DNA of 64,000 bases, taken from Streptosporangiales bacterium. GTDB lineage: Bacteria; Actinomycetota; Actinomycetes; Streptosporangiales; WHST01. The notes below the pieces were generated by a model that had not been told where the DNA came from, made no database searches, and saw only the letters and a program-made list of their open reading frames with translations. Location of the stretch: NCBI GenBank assembly GCA_009379825.1, contig WHTA01000001.1, positions 1 through 64,000 of the forward strand, written 5' to 3'. Position 1 is the first letter of the stretch. The number at the start of each line of letters is the position of its first letter. The position numbers and the translations under genes were made by a program. Shown here in pieces: positions 55,430 through 63,873 of this stretch.

Positions 55430-56385
55430 GTAGCGGCGCCGTTCCTGCGGAACGTCCGGCGCCAGGCGGACGGCGAGGTGTGCATCACGTGGCCGAAGTG
55501 GTGGCGATACGTCACCGCCGTGTCGAACCCCACTGCCCGTGCGACCTCCTCGATCGAGGCGTCCGTCGTCTCCAGCAGGCCGAGGCTGGCCTGCACACGC
55601 TGGTTGATCAGCCACCGGATCGGGCTGATCCCTGTATGCCGCGGGAAGTGGCGGAGGTACGTCCGTACGGACATCGCCGCCCGACGTGCCAGCGTCTGTA
55701 CGGTGATCGGCTCGGCGAGGTGCTCCATCGCCCACGCCATGCTCGTGGCGATCCGGTCGTCCGCGGGCGTCGGCGTCATCGGCGCTTCGATGTACTGCGC
55801 CTGGCCACCGTCGCGGTGCGGCGGGACGACCAGCCGCCTGGCGACGGCGTTCGCGACGGCCGCGCCGAAGTCCTGGCGGACGATGTGCAGGCACAGGTCG
55901 AGGCCCGCCGCACATCCGGCGCTGGTGAGGATGTCGCGGTCGTCGATGTAGAGCGGGCTCGGGTCGACGGCCGTCTGCGGGTACCGCTGTTGCAGCACGT
56001 CGGCGTAGCGCCAGTGCGTCGTGGCGCGGCGGCCGTCGAGCAGGCCCGCGGCCGCCAGCACGACGGCGCCGGCACCCACGCCGGCGATGACGCCGACGAG
56101 CAGCACCAGCAGCGCGACGCGGGGGATGCGGCGCCCCACCCGGGTCACGGTCGCCAGCACGATGGCAGCCAGGATCCCGGTCGCCGCCGCGGACCACTGC
56201 GCTTCGCCGACCCCCATCATCTCGGTGGAATAGCGCGCGTGCTCGGCCGCGCTCGGGACGGGACCTGACCGGAACCCCAGCCGTCCCTCGATGGCGTACA
56301 CCACCTTGCCGGCCGCGTACCCGAGCAGCAGGACGGCCGTCGCGAGGGCCGGCCAGCGGACCTGTTCTTCGGCACGGATCAACAT
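55426..56385 (-). CDS. Membrane segment fused to the C-terminal half of a GlxA-type AraC regulator
   Basis: 319 residues. Residues 1-110 are an unrelated four-helix membrane protein (RWPALATAVLLLGYAAGKVV, LLVLLVGVIAGVGAGAVVL). At about residue 115 the sequence becomes the second half of a DJ-1/PfpI-like domain (AAGLLDGRRATTHWRYADV) and then the AraC HTH (LARRAAMSVRTYLRHFPRHT, IEEVARAVGFDTAVTYRHHF). The DJ-1 first half is absent, so two genes have probably been joined. The frame is open, so it may be expressed. Confidence 0.75.
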   Translation of the reverse strand: MLIRAEEQVRWPALATAVLLLGYAAGKVVYAIEGRLGFRSGPVPSAAEHARYSTEMMGVGEAQWSAAATGILAAIVLATVTRVGRRIPRVALLVLLVGVIAGVGAGAVVLAAAGLLDGRRATTHWRYADVLQQRYPQTAVDPSPLYIDDRDILTSAGCAAGLDLCLHIVRQDFGAAVANAVARRLVVPPHRDGGQAQYIEAPMTPTPADDRIATSMAWAMEHLAEPITVQTLARRAAMSVRTYLRHFPRHTGISPIRWLINQRVQASLGLLETTDASIEEVARAVGFDTAVTYRHHFGHVMHTSPSAWRRTFRRNGAAT

Positions 56386-56524
56386 GTCCACGAACCTAGG
56401 CCGGTCCGGCCCGGCCGCCCTCCCGCTGCGGAGGGAGCCCGGTCGCCCGCTCGGGGGAGCGCCGCACCACATGGTGAGGCCGCAGTCGACGGAGTACTGG
56501 CTGCCGATAACCCGCCGCCTGGGC

Positions 56525-56899
56525 TCAGGCCACCCACGCAGGGACGACCGGGTCGCTCCCGTCCTCGCGGGTCACGGCGGCTGCGCCGGCGGCCACCACG
56601 ACGGCTCGGAAGCCGGACGGGCCGCCGACGAACTGGCGCATCTTCCCGGCCGGGAGCACGACCGTGTCGCCCGCACCGAGGTCGGTCTCGCGGCCGTCGT
56701 ACCGCGCCAGGCCGGCGCCCTCGGTGATCGACCAGACGACCTCGCTGTCGAAGGCGTGGGTCGGGCCAACGGCATCCGGTCGCATCTCCACGTACCACAG
56801 GCTGCGGGTGGCTCCGCCAAGCGTCGGTGACGCGAGCGTCGTCATGACGGCGTTCGGCGTCTCGGTCACCCGGCGGGTCGTGCGGTCGATGATCTCCAT
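56525..56899 (-). CDS. Cupin-domain protein
   Basis: 124 residues with a single cupin fold: PTHAFDSEVVWSITEG carries one metal His and Glu, AGDTVVLPAGKMRQFVG the second motif. ATG 56899 follows AGGAG. It is divergent from the MarR gene across two operator-like sites and is probably repressed by it. The ligand is unknown. Confidence 0.83.
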   Translation of the reverse strand: MEIIDRTTRRVTETPNAVMTTLASPTLGGATRSLWYVEMRPDAVGPTHAFDSEVVWSITEGAGLARYDGRETDLGAGDTVVLPAGKMRQFVGGPSGFRAVVVAAGAAAVTREDGSDPVVPAWVA

Positions 56900-56915
56900 G
56901 TCGCTCCTATGATCG

Positions 56916-56930
56916 GTCAACGTAGTTGAC
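56916..56930. promoter_or_regulatory. MarR operator, site 1
   Basis: GTCAAC-GTA-GTTGAC is a perfect palindrome between the cupin and MarR starts. Confidence 0.72.
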
Positions 56931-56937
56931 GATAATA

Positions 56938-56952
56938 GACAACCATATTGAC
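56938..56952. promoter_or_regulatory. MarR operator, site 2
   Basis: GACAAC-CAT-ATTGAC is an imperfect copy with the same 3-nt spacer, centred 22 bp (two helical turns) from site 1, so two dimers could bind the same face. Confidence 0.6.
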
Positions 56953-56974
56953 TATAGGAAGTGGAGGGACCCCG

Positions 56975-57448
56975 ATGGGGAAGGGGGCGGCTCCGTGGGA
57001 CCTGCCGCTCGCGCTGCTCGGTGCCACCCGGGCGCACCTCGGCGAGGCGCACCGGCTGCTGGCCGAGCGCGGGCACCCGGACACCAGGCCGGTGCACGGG
57101 TTCGCGCTGCAGGCGGTCGGTGACGGGGCGACAGCGACCGAGGTCGCCAGCCGGCTCGGCGTGACCAAGCAGGCGGCCGCCAAGACGATCGAGCTGCTGG
57201 AACAGCAGGGTTACGTGGCACGCTCGGTCGACGCAGGGGACAGGCGGCGCAAGCTCGTCGTACCGACGGACAGGGGCCGCGACTTCCTGGCCGCCTCCGT
57301 CGCGGTGTTCGCCGAGATCCGCGAGAAGTGGAGCGCGACCCTCGGCGTACGGCGACTGAGCCAGCTGGAGCGCGACCTTGCCACCGTCGCAGGCAGCACG
57401 TCGCTGCGCCTCGACCTTCCCGGGTGGCTGTCCGGCAGCGCGGGATGA
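56975..57448 (+). CDS. MarR-family regulator
   Basis: 157 residues. The winged helix is GATATEVASRLGVTKQAAAK, TIELLEQQGYVARSVDAGDRRRKL. ATG 56975 has GGAGGG seven bases upstream, and ATG/TTG starts before it are weaker. It probably represses the cupin gene and itself through 56916-56952. Confidence 0.88.
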   Translation: MGKGAAPWDLPLALLGATRAHLGEAHRLLAERGHPDTRPVHGFALQAVGDGATATEVASRLGVTKQAAAKTIELLEQQGYVARSVDAGDRRRKLVVPTDRGRDFLAASVAVFAEIREKWSATLGVRRLSQLERDLATVAGSTSLRLDLPGWLSGSAG

Positions 57449-57454
57449 GAAAGC

Positions 57455-57703
57455 GTGACCGGGCAGCGGGGAAGTCCGACAATGGCTTATCATGGCAACG
57501 CCCACGTCGCACGCACCGGGATCGCCATGCTCGCCGACCGCCACGCCTGCCTGAAGGAATGCGGCCGTCCGGGCTGCACACGGCTGTACCTAGACCGCTC
57601 CCGTGGCGCACGTCGTACATGGTGCGGCATGGAGGCCTGCGGCAATCGCGTGAAGGCCGCGGCCTACCGAGCCCGCAGACAAGCCGCCAACCAGAGCCGG
57701 TAG
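57455..57703 (+). pseudogene. C-terminal fragment of a CGNR zinc-finger protein
   Basis: 82 codons ending in the zinc-finger CLKECGRPGCTRLYLDRSRG, then RRTWCGMEACGNRVKAAAYR, including the exact CGNR. The N-terminal ABATE domain, normally 100 or more residues, is absent, and the first 20 codons do not look coding. It is an N-terminally deleted relic of a second CGNR gene. Confidence 0.72.
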
Positions 57704-57742
57704 CTGTCTTCGTATATAGGGCCATGACGTCGACCAACGCAT

Positions 57743-58112
57743 TCAGTCGGACTTCGGCATAGCGGCGATCTGGATGAGGTTGCCTCAGGTGTCGTCGAAC
57801 ACCGCCGTCGTCACGGGACCCAGCTCCGTCGGCTCCTGCGTGAACGCGACGCCGAGCCACTTCAGCCGTTCATACTCGGCCTGCCGGGATGCCGTCGGTG
57901 ACCAGCGCCTGCTTGTACGGCGGCACGGCGGGATGGACCGATGGCTCGAGCAGCAGCTCGACGCCGCCTGGCTGCTCGGGGGAGACGACGGTGAGCCACA
58001 GGAACTCGCCGGCAGGCGCCTCGGTCTTCTTCACGAAACCGAGAACCTCGGTGTAGAACTTGAGCGCGGCAGTCTGGTCCTCGACGAAGATGCTGGTGAC
58101 TTCGATTCTCAT
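57743..58112 (-). pseudogene. VOC-family gene, deletion/frameshift and TGA at a Cys position
   Basis: MRIEVTSIFVEDQTAALKFY to VTDGIPA is intact, then about eight codons are missing and the frame shifts near 57885 to QAEYERLKWLGVAFTQEPTE. At 57785-57787 a TGA replaces the Cys of FDDTCGNLIQIA, after which the reading frame goes on. It overlaps the ArsR gene by ATGA, so it was part of that operon. Confidence 0.75.
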
Positions 58113-58414
58113 GAGATGTTCTCTCGGGTCTGTCGCGGCCAGCGTTCCGCGATGGCGTGCAGCGGGGTGGTGTCGATGGAGTGGAACTTGTAGCGGCCTT
58201 GCTTGACCACGATCACGAGCCCGGCCGCCTCCAGCACGTCGAGGTGTTGCGAGATCGCTTGCCGCGACGACGTGAGTCCGTGTTTCATCGTCAAGCGGCC
58301 GCACAGTTCGAACAGCGTCTGCCGGTCCCGCTCGATGAGCTCGTCGAGGATGGCTCGCCGGGTCGGATCTGCGATCGCTTTGTACACGTCGCTCACAACG
58401 TCATTGACCTGCAC
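58109..58414 (-). CDS. ArsR-family regulator
   Basis: 101 residues of winged HTH: VYKAIADPTRRAILDELIER, LTSSRQAISQHLDVLEAAGL. No metal-binding Cys pair, so it belongs to the small-molecule or SRPBCC-linked group. Its operon is SRPBCC-ArsR-VOC, downstream of a 26-bp palindrome. Confidence 0.9.
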   Translation of the reverse strand: MQVNDVVSDVYKAIADPTRRAILDELIERDRQTLFELCGRLTMKHGLTSSRQAISQHLDVLEAAGLVIVVKQGRYKFHSIDTTPLHAIAERWPRQTRENIS

Positions 58415-58777
58415 GCAGAGCCGCCGCGAAGCGCCGTCCAGGCGTCGGGTCGACTCCGAAGCGCTCGGCGTAGCGTTCGTGGATCTCCGCCCACTGCTCG
58501 TGCGCTACCTCTTCGGAGAGGTGCTCGCCGGCGAGATGAGGCTCGAGCCGTGAGAGGTAGGTCTCCCAGCCGGTTGCAGTCTGCGCTGCGAGCGCCAGGT
58601 CGTCGATGACGTGGGTAAATGTCAACCGGCAGCCGTCTTGCTGAGCGGTTAGCTCGAAGCCGGCACGCTGACCGCCTGCCACACGCGCTCGACCGAATAG
58701 GCGAGTGTGCGCTCGAAACGTAGTGCCGGACGACCGGCTATGGTCTCCAAGGCTCCGTATGCGGTGGGTTCGGTCAT
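58401..58777 (-). pseudogene. SRPBCC (AHSA1) gene with the central part deleted
   Basis: MTEPTAYGALETIAGRPALR to VERVWQAV is the AHSA1 N-terminus; it is joined with a frameshift near 58655 to GFELTAQQDGCRLTFTHV, and the middle 55-60 residues are absent. The remaining end is TGWETYLSRLEPHLAGEHL. It overlaps the ArsR gene and is the first gene of that operon. Confidence 0.75.
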
Positions 58778-58820
58778 GGATTCTCCTTCAGGTTTCGAAC
58801 GCCGCACGGTGCAGACGCAC

Positions 58821-58846
58821 GATAGGCAAGTGTTCACTTGCCTATC
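58821..58846. promoter_or_regulatory. 26-bp perfect palindrome, ArsR operator
   Basis: GATAGGCAAGTG and CACTTGCCTATC are exact reverse complements around TT, 44 nt upstream of the SRPBCC-ArsR operon. It is longer than chance would allow and well placed for autoregulation. Confidence 0.78.
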
Positions 58847-58910
58847 AAGGTGGCGTCGCCCCGGGTCGCTGACCTGGCGGCCCGTCTGGGCGTCGGCGAT
58901 ACTGTCACCC

Positions 58911-59753
58911 GTGGAGTACGGGTCCAGAGTGCCACGACCGCCGCTGGACGGGCTGATCGACGACCCCTACTACCTGGAGGGCGCGCCGCCGTACCCCCGC
59001 CTGACGCTGCCGCCGATGCCGTCGGCGGTGCTCATCCTCAACCTCGGGGCGCCGTTCCGCATCCGCCGCGCCGGCACCGACATCGAGCCGGCCGAGTACG
59101 CCGACGGCTGCGTGGTCACCACGCCTACCCGTGCCTTCGAGTTCGGCTACCCGCCGGGGACCCGGTCGGTCGGCGTGCACTTCAAGCCGTGGGGGCTGGC
59201 GCCGTTCCTGCCGATGGCTGCGGCCGAGCTGTGCGACCGGCCGGTGACGGTGGAGCAGGTCTGGGGCCGCGCAGGCGTTGCTGGGCTGCGCGACCGGCTG
59301 GCCACGGCGGCCGGGGCGCACGAGATGCTGACGCTGCTGGAGGACGAGCTGATGCGACGGCTCTGCGAGACCGCCGGCCTCGGGCTGGTCCGCCACGCGA
59401 GCAGCGTCATCGCGGCGGCGAGGGGAGCGGTGGCGATCGGCGACCTGAGTTCGACGGCCGGCGTCAGCAGCACCCATCTGGCACAGCGGTTCAAGAAACT
59501 CATCGGTGTCACGCCCAAGCGGCTCGCCCGCACCTACCGCTTCGCCGCCACCGTGTTCGCGATCGACCTCGCCGGACCGGTCGACTGGGCAGACCTCGCC
59601 GGTCGCGCCGGCTACTTCGACCAGGCGCACTTCGGCCACGAGTTCCGGGCGTTCACGGGGCTTACGCCGACCCGGTACGTCGACGTCCGGCGGCGGTTCC
59701 TGCGCGAACATCCCGGTCATGCGCTCGACGTCGGGCCGCTGCCGGCCGATTGA
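58911..59753 (+). CDS. AraC-family regulator with DUF6597-like N-terminus
   Basis: 280 residues. GLIDDPYYLEGAPPYPRLTL and PPGTRSVGVHFKPWGLAPFL form the effector domain; the HTH is VSSTHLAQRFKKLIGVTPKR and GYFDQAHFGHEFRAFTGLTP. GTG 58911 is used; the upstream open frame crosses the ArsR operator. Its targets are not known; the DHFR-like gene follows on the same strand. Confidence 0.85.
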   Translation: MEYGSRVPRPPLDGLIDDPYYLEGAPPYPRLTLPPMPSAVLILNLGAPFRIRRAGTDIEPAEYADGCVVTTPTRAFEFGYPPGTRSVGVHFKPWGLAPFLPMAAAELCDRPVTVEQVWGRAGVAGLRDRLATAAGAHEMLTLLEDELMRRLCETAGLGLVRHASSVIAAARGAVAIGDLSSTAGVSSTHLAQRFKKLIGVTPKRLARTYRFAATVFAIDLAGPVDWADLAGRAGYFDQAHFGHEFRAFTGLTPTRYVDVRRRFLREHPGHALDVGPLPAD

Positions 59754-59818
59754 TTTCTTACAAGAGCCGAGATCTCACGACACGTCAAACTGGGTGCATC
59801 CCAAGCAGAGGAGAGTCC

Positions 59819-60401
59819 GTGGGCAAGGTGGTCATGTACAGCTCGGTGTCGGTAGACGGCTTCGTCGCGGACGAGAACGACCAGCCCGGACCGCTGTTCG
59901 ACTGGTTGTCCAGCGGTGACGTCCCGTTGGACGAGAGCGGCGAGGTGAAGGTGTCGCAGGCGTCCTACGACTATACCCGGCCGTACTGGGACCAGATCGC
60001 AGTGACGATCGTCGGCCGGCACGTCTTCGACCTGACGGACGGCTGGGGCGCCGAGCCGCCGGGCGGGATCGACCACGTAGTCGTCGTGTCGCACCGGCCG
60101 GCGCCCGAGGGCTGGGACCCCGAGGCGCCGTTCCACTTCGTCGACGGTGTCGAGGCCGCCATGGCCAAGGCACAGGAGCTTGCGGGCGACCGCACGGTCG
60201 AGGTCGCCCGCAAGCTCCGTCGGCGGTCAGGTGCTGGCGGCAGGGCTCGTCGACGAGGTCGCTATGGACGTCGTACCCGTGGTGTTCGGGTCCGGCAAGC
60301 GCTACTTCGGGTCGGTCGACGCGCAGCACCTGTTGGAGGATCCTGATGTGATGGTCCAGGGCATCCGGGTGCTCCACCTGCGCTATCGGGTGCGCCGTTG
60401 A
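59819..60401 (+). pseudogene. Dihydrofolate-reductase-like gene, one frameshift
   Basis: GTG 59819 after GAGGAG. VVMYSSVSVDGFVADENDQP to LAGDRTVEVA is in one frame; an extra base near 60212 moves it to SSVGGQVLAAGLVDEVAMDV and ends at 60401. It is a RibD_C-type reductase like that at 54287. Confidence 0.8.
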
Positions 60402-60416
60402 CCGATCTGATCGCGG

Positions 60417-61476
60417 TCATACGTCCCAGGTGACCTGGAGGCTCTTCACCCCGTAGATGTCCGCGGTCTCGGGCCGCAGCTCGACCTCCTCGGCCGGTAC
60501 GGCCAGGCGCAGGGTGGGGAAGCGATTGACCAGCGTGGGGAAGGCGACCTGCATCTCGATGCGCGCGAGCTGCTGTCCCAGGCAGTGGTGGATGCCGTGG
60601 CCGAAGGCCAGGTGCCCGCCGTCCTGCCTGCGGAGGTCGAGCACGTGTGGATCGGCGAAGCGCTCGGGGTCGCGGTTGGCGGTGCTGTACGAAACGACAA
60701 CCGCTGTGCCGGCCTTGATGGTCTGGCCGCCCAGCTCGACGTCCTCCAGCGTCGTCCGCTGGAACGTCTTGGCGACGCTCAGGTACCGCAGCAGCTCCTC
60801 CACGGCCTGGTCGGTGAGCGCGGGATCGGCGCGGAGCGCGGCCAGCTGCGCCGGGTTGCGCAGCAGCGCGAAGGTGCCGAGCGCCAGCATGTTCGCGGTG
60901 GTGTCGAGCCCGGCCGCCAGCATGATCAGGCTCATCCCTCGCAGTTCCTCATCGGTCAGGTCGCTGTCGGTGAGGTCGCTGAGGACGTCGTCGGTGGGGT
61001 TCGCGCGCTTGGCGGCCACCAGCTCCGCGAGGTACTGCTGGGTCGCCGTGTAGGCCGCGATCAGGTCGTCGTCGTTCGTCTCCCCGTCCATGAACTTGTC
61101 GACATGCCCCTGGAAGGAGTCCCGGTCCTCGTACGGCACACCCAGCAGCTCACAGATCATGATGGCGGGGATGGGCTTGGCGAACGCGGTCACCAGGTCC
61201 GCCGGCGGCCCGGCCTTCTCCATGGCGTCCAGGTGCTCGGCGGTGATCTGCTCGACGCGCTCGGTGAGCAGTCGCATCCGGCGTGCGGTGAACTTGTCCA
61301 CCAGCGGTTTGCGATAGCGGCTGTGCTGTGGCTCGTCCATGACGAGGAACTCGCCTGGCGCCGCCGGAGGGGCCTCGATGCCGGTGTAGTCGATGGTCGG
61401 GTGGTGGAGCATGAGCTCCTTGCGCGAGCTGAACCGCCGTCGGCATCGTCGTGACGGTGTGGAGGGAGTCACCCAT
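60417..61476 (-). pseudogene. Cytochrome P450 with the N-terminal third disrupted
   Basis: The main frame from RFSSRKELMLHHP has the I-helix MLAAGLDTTANMLA, E-x-x-R in EELLRYL and the heme loop FGHGIHHCLGQQLARIE. The usual 55-65 residues before it are missing: HTVTTMPTA, a typical P450 beginning, abuts the main part at about 61440 in another frame. It is CYP105/107-like by those motifs. It is divergent from the HTH gene. Confidence 0.82.
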
Positions 61477-61511
61477 GCCGTTGCCCATCTCGCGATAGTA
61501 CGTGTTTTATA

Positions 61512-61588
61512 TAGCTCGAAAGCTACGTTGCATCCGGAATGGATGTCAATCAGCTGAACGGCATTTACCCAGGTAAGTGGCGGTAAAT
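61512..61588. promoter_or_regulatory. Inverted repeats between the P450 and HTH genes
   Basis: TAGCT-CGAA-AGCTA (61512-61525), CATCC-GGAAT-GGATG (61531-61545), TTACC-CA-GGTAA (61565-61576) and a further GGTAA (61583-61587) lie in an AT-rich patch with a TATATA-type -10 on the minus strand. One or more probably bind the adjacent regulator. Confidence 0.5.
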
Positions 61589-61659
61589 TGACGCAATGAC
61601 GCTGACCTTGAACGCAATGCCACGTTGCAATGAATGGCGGCGAAGGCAATACTGGCGGC

Positions 61660-62334
61660 ATGCCAGGAGGACGGTTGACCCAGCAGGACCGCCAGCGCAT
61701 CGCAGCCGGACTCGCCGACGGGCGCTCCTACGCCGAGATCGCCAGGCGGCTCGACCGGCCGACCTCGACGATCAGCCGAGAGGTCGGACGCAACGGCGGC
61801 CCCGGCGGCTACCGGTCGCAGCAGGCGCACTGGGCGACGGTCCAACGGGCGCGGCGCGGCACACCAACACCTCCGCGCGCGGCCAGACCGCCGGACGGCA
61901 CGATCGACGAGGAGATCATCGAGATGGCGGTCAGGGCGGGAATGCCGAGGACGGCAGCGCGCGTGCACCTCGACCTGGTGCTGTCCGAAGAGGGCAGGCG
62001 CACCGCGGCCGAGCTGACCCGCAGGCTGAAGGTCAGCCCGGCCTCGGTCTCCGTGGCCGTGAATCTCCTGATCCGGCAGGGGTTCGTCCGGCGCGAACGC
62101 GATCTGCAGTGGCGTCGCGACGTCTACGTGGTCGACGACGACGCCTGGTACCACTCGGTCGTGATCAGCTCACGGCAGCTGCTCGAGTCGGCGCGGGCCG
62201 CGATGACGGCGGCGGAGAGGTTCGGGCTCGATGGGCCCGTGGGGCAGCGGTTGGTAAAGGTAGGGACGTTCCTGGAGCGGATCAGCCTGGACGAGATGGA
62301 GTCCGCCGACCGCTGGCGCGCCCTCCTGGCGTGA
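61660..62334 (+). CDS. Regulator with HTH_38 and MarR/GbsR-like HTH domains
   Basis: 224 residues. RLTQQDRQRIAAGLADGRSY is an IS30-type HTH_38; from residue 100 a second winged helix reads RTAAELTRRLKVSPASVSVA, VNLLIRQGFVRRERD. ATG 61660 is preferred to 61630. It probably controls the divergent P450 gene. No transposase catalytic domain is present, so it is not mobile. Confidence 0.8.
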   Translation: MPGGRLTQQDRQRIAAGLADGRSYAEIARRLDRPTSTISREVGRNGGPGGYRSQQAHWATVQRARRGTPTPPRAARPPDGTIDEEIIEMAVRAGMPRTAARVHLDLVLSEEGRRTAAELTRRLKVSPASVSVAVNLLIRQGFVRRERDLQWRRDVYVVDDDAWYHSVVISSRQLLESARAAMTAAERFGLDGPVGQRLVKVGTFLERISLDEMESADRWRALLA

Positions 62335-62350
62335 CGAGTCTCAGCCGAAT

Positions 62351-62395
62351 CATGTGCCGCCCAACCATCATGATCAGCACCGATTGCGGCACATG
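62351..62395. terminator. Hairpin between convergent genes
   Basis: CATGTGCCGC (62351-62360) pairs with GCGGCACATG (62386-62395), ten pairs with a 25-nt loop, between the stops of the HTH and GyrI-like genes. It could end transcription both ways; there is no U tract. Confidence 0.55.
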
Positions 62396-62407
62396 CGGGC
62401 GGCACAC

Positions 62408-63022
62408 CTAGGTCTGCTCGACTGGCTGGCGCAGGATGGTCCGCAGCTTCGACGGCTCGACCCTCCGAGCGTCGCTGAGGTAGATCTCGTGGTGCTTACC
62501 CGTCGTGCGTAGGCCGGCGGTCGGGATGAAGTGGTGATGCAGTTCAGCCAGCACCTGGGCCTCATCGTCGTACGGTCCGATGTGCAGGGTCTGAACACAG
62601 TCTCCCTCGTCTAGGGTCCCCATACGCACCTCGTCGAGACTGGCTGGACGATCCTTCGCGGCGGCTCTGGCGACGGCGTCGTCGAACATCTCGGCGGTGA
62701 TCCAGTCGGGCACCATGATCATCGCCGTCCAGTCCCACTGGGACTTGTCCCGCGCTGACGTGAAGACGTCCATGTCCGACGCCCACCACAACGCCTCCAG
62801 AGGCGGAACCACGTAGTCGCGGCCCAGGTCTTGCTTGCTGGCGAACTTGAGCTTGTAGGCAACCGGATACAGGGCCGCGAGCGCGTCGGCGTACTCATCC
62901 GCCGTGTTCGGGTCACCATGCCCGTCGACCATCAGGTACTGCAGTGGCGGCACCTCCACGATGCGGAACTCACGGTGTCGCGCTCGATAGCAGTCGAGCG
63001 TCTTCTTGAAGTCTGTCTTCAC
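62408..63022 (-). CDS. GyrI-like small-molecule-binding domain protein
   Basis: 204 residues: RIVEVPPLQYLMVDGHGDPN, VVPPLEALWWASDMDVFTS and CVQTLHIGPYDDEAQVLAEL fit GyrI-like/SOUL-type proteins that bind hydrophobic small molecules. ATG 63022. The ligand is unknown. Confidence 0.88.
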   Translation of the reverse strand: MKTDFKKTLDCYRARHREFRIVEVPPLQYLMVDGHGDPNTADEYADALAALYPVAYKLKFASKQDLGRDYVVPPLEALWWASDMDVFTSARDKSQWDWTAMIMVPDWITAEMFDDAVARAAAKDRPASLDEVRMGTLDEGDCVQTLHIGPYDDEAQVLAELHHHFIPTAGLRTTGKHHEIYLSDARRVEPSKLRTILRQPVEQT

Positions 63023-63103
63023 CGTGGGACTCCTCCGTTCATCGAGACCCTCATTGTGCCGGGGTCGAGACGGCCGGAGGGCGCTCGGTCATACTCTGGG
63101 TTG

Positions 63104-63223
63104 ATGACAAACGTGAAGCAGGTGCAGGTGACTTTCGACTGCGCGAATCCACGAGCGGTTGCGGAGTTTCGGAAGGCCGTGCTCGGGTACGTCGACCCTC
63201 CGATCCCGCCGGGTTTGGGTTGA
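63104..63223 (+). pseudogene. VOC-family N-terminal fragment
   Basis: 39 codons: TNVKQVQVTFDCANPRAVAE is the usual start of a VOC protein, ending soon after LGYV. The remaining 80-100 residues are missing, and the next gene follows directly. Confidence 0.62.
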
Positions 63224-63759
63224 AGGCAGCCATCGACGCGTTCGCCGAATCAGTCCGGGACCTTGGTCCGGTTCTTGACGTTGGATGTGGGCCCGGGAGC
63301 GTCACGGCGTACCTCCACGAGCGTGGCATCGACGTCTCGGGCGTGGATCTGTCACCTCGCATGATCGAACACGCCCGACGGCTTCACCCGGAGTGCACCT
63401 TCGCCGTCGGCTCGTCCACCGAACTCGACCTCGAGCCGCGGTCGTTAGGGGGCATCCTCGGATGGTGGTCGCTGTTCAACCTGCCACGCGAGATCCTGCC
63501 GAACGTCCTCGCCGCCTTCCACGACGCGCTCCTGCCCGGCGGGCAGCTGATCATCGCGACGCACGTCGGCGATGACGACGTGGTCCGGACCGAGGCCTAC
63601 GGCGGCGTCGCGGTGAACTGGACGACATACCAATGGCGGCCCGAGCAGCTGACCGTTCTTCTCGAGAACGCAGACCTACGCATCGTCGCCGAGCTACGAC
63701 TCCCGGCCGACGGTCAACAAGGTCCTGTCGTCGTGCACATGGCCCGACGCGATACCTGA
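63220..63759 (+). pseudogene. SAM-dependent methyltransferase lacking its N-terminus
   Basis: 179 codons from TTG 63220. GPVLDVGCGPGSVTAYLHER is motif I, only 16 residues in, where relatives have 50 or more; the rest (VSGVDLSPRMIEHARRLHPE, LPGGQLIIATHVGDDDVV) is complete. A deletion seems to have removed the VOC end and this gene start together. It may still be translated. Confidence 0.75.
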
Positions 63760-63801
63760 CCAGCAAGCCCTCGGCCCCTCGACTCCCGTCATCTTGCTGG
63801 T
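63759..63801 (+). terminator. Hairpin after the methyltransferase
   Basis: ACCAGCAAG (63759-63767) pairs with CTTGCTGGT (63793-63801), nine pairs, starting at the stop codon. There is no U tract. Confidence 0.5.
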
Positions 63802-63873
63802 AACGCTTCGTGTTTCATGGCTTCGAGTTCGGCTGGCTGCGTGTCCGTTGAGCACGGAGCAGCGCCAGTATGA

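Noticed and set aside
57785-57787. TGA at a Cys of the VOC gene as a second selenocysteine
   Set aside because: The same gene has a missing block and a frameshift 100 nt away, and no stable hairpin was seen after the TGA. Decay or base error is more likely.
61660-62334. IS30-type transposase
   Set aside because: Only the HTH_38 part is IS30-like; there is no DDE domain and no terminal repeats.
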